From the NCBI GenBank assembly GCA_011065225.1, contig JAAKFC010000016.1:1-15419 (forward strand): DNA of 15,419 bases, read 5' to 3'. Below the pieces are notes generated by a model that saw nothing but the letters and a program-made list of their open reading frames with translations, made no database searches and had not been told where the DNA came from. Each line of letters begins with the position of its first letter. Within the stretch, counting starts at the first letter, position 1. Both the position numbers and the translations under genes were made by a program. Below, piece by piece: positions 14,707 through 15,419 of this stretch. This DNA is from Chlamydiota bacterium. GTDB lineage: Bacteria; Chlamydiota; Chlamydiia; Chlamydiales; Rhabdochlamydiaceae.

Positions 14707-15216
14707 CTAAATAACATTCTCAATCTCATCCTTACCAATTTTTGCATTCTTTGCTGCTTTAACAAGAGGTTCCACAACACGCATGAGATCTAAGTCAGGT
14801 GTTGCATCGCTTCCCCCTACGAGGAACATGGTATGTATATCTTGGTTGCCCTTTTTGAAGAGTACCTGTTGTGCAATGATATCTGCAGCTGATCCTATTG
14901 CTTCAAAGGGATAATCACTCAGATTATCATTGATTCCCTCAGAGATAAGATCATTTAAAGGAAGAGAGTGGTGACTTCGTATTTGGTATGGAGCTGGGAA
15001 ATAATTGATTTTCCAAGCATTGAAGTTTTGATTTTTTAATTTATCGCAATAGTCAGAGGCAAATGCACCATCGTTTTTTGCCTCTTTTCCAAAGAAATTG
15101 TCAAACTTTGCTTCGATTATTCCAACGGTTTTTTTAGAGGTGCATTTTCTTGCAAACTTCAGCAGTCCTTCTTCTGAGTTACCTGACCAGCCAGTCATGT
15201 TTGCGAGTTGTTTCAT
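14707..15216 (-). CDS. Uncharacterised soluble protein
   Basis: The 169-aa product is not recognised. It has no membrane span or signal peptide and appears globular, with alternating hydrophobic and charged segments. Notable stretches are 'TVGIIEAKFDNFFGKEAK' near the N-terminus, a central Tyr/Pro/His-rich 'PAPYQIRSHHSLPLNDLI', and 'TMFLVGGSDATPDLDLMRVV' near the C-terminus. None of these proves a function. The chosen ATG (15214-15216) has AGGTGG three bases upstream. The frame stays open to an ATG at 15262-15264 that lies inside repeat copy C; that version would add 16 residues, the first three of them encoded by the repeat arm. The gene may therefore have had its upstream region replaced by the repeat. 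It could also be a truncated remnant. Confidence 0.7.
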   Translation of the reverse strand: MKQLANMTGWSGNSEEGLLKFARKCTSKKTVGIIEAKFDNFFGKEAKNDGAFASDYCDKLKNQNFNAWKINYFPAPYQIRSHHSLPLNDLISEGINDNLSDYPFEAIGSAADIIAQQVLFKKGNQDIHTMFLVGGSDATPDLDLMRVVEPLVKAAKNAKIGKDEIENVI

Positions 15217-15255
15217 GAACCACCTTTTAATAGCAGCAATCTCAATATTGGGTGT

Positions 15256-15419
15256 TATACACATTCCGATTCAAGAATTGGAATTTTGGCCAGGAGGCCC
15301 TCAAATTTCCCATCTGCGACGAGCTTCAGTGTTCATAGACACGGAGCGAGAAGCAGAAGGAAAATTTGAGGAAATAGCCGACGCCGTCAAAAACCAATTC
15401 TTGAATCGGAATGTGTATA
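15256..15419. repeat. Palindromic repeat, copy C (164 bp, perfect 26-bp ends)
   Basis: Arms 15256-15281 and 15394-15419 are perfect reverse complements over 26 bp and match copy A. Inside them a second inverted pair, 15299-15310 with 15359-15371 (12 bp, one extra A), and smaller pairs such as TCTGC/GCAGA and GTGT/ACAC continue the fold toward the centre. The whole element could form one long cruciform or hairpin. It has no coding capacity. The window ends exactly on the last base of the arm, so the right flank is unknown. Confidence 0.88.

Noticed and set aside
13352..15419. Gene-repeat-gene-repeat order as an integron cassette array with attC sites
   Set aside because: The repeats lack the GTTRRRY/RYYYAAC core sites, have long perfect arms unlike attC, and no integrase is visible.
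13352..15419. CRISPR array
   Set aside because: The copies are inverted, unevenly spaced by hundreds of bases, and vary internally; there are no regular spacers or cas genes.

Overview
The window comes from a bacterium of the phylum Chlamydiae. The evidence is the gene order infA, tRNA-Thr, tuf, tRNA-Trp, secE, nusG, rplK, rplA, rplJ, rplL, rpoB, rpoC, which matches the known order in Chlamydia trachomatis, together with chlamydial-looking EF-Tu, RpoB (1253 aa) and RpoC sequences. The genus cannot be fixed by reading alone. The extra genes and dispersed repeats after rpoC suggest an environmental, amoeba-associated lineage (Parachlamydia-, Waddlia- or Simkania-like) rather than a Chlamydia species; that is an inference.

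Layout. Positions 1-63 hold the start of an unidentified minus-strand gene with its own promoter. A SufE-type sulfur-transfer protein follows on the minus strand (60-470), and its promoter is back-to-back with the infA promoter. From 571 to 13281 everything is on the plus strand: infA, tRNA-Thr(GGT), tuf, a hairpin, tRNA-Trp(CCA), secE, nusG, the four ribosomal protein genes rplK-rplA-rplJ-rplL, then rpoB and rpoC. This is the information-processing core: initiation factor, elongation factor, translocase subunit, elongation/antitermination factor, the ribosomal stalk and the two large RNA polymerase subunits. Gaps are short, and a 14-bp hairpin between rplL and rpoB separates ribosomal from polymerase genes.

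From 13282 to 15419 the character changes. The sequence is visibly richer in A and T. It carries two minus-strand genes with no recognised function, one a membrane protein (13506-14486) and one soluble (14707-15216). They are interleaved with three copies of one palindromic repeat family: an 83-bp copy (13352-13434), a decayed half copy (14601-14651) and a 164-bp copy with perfect 26-bp inverted ends (15256-15419). C. trachomatis carries tal (transaldolase) directly after rpoC; here that place is taken by this repeat-bounded accessory segment. The repeat family, and the two genes it flanks, are the least explained part of the window.
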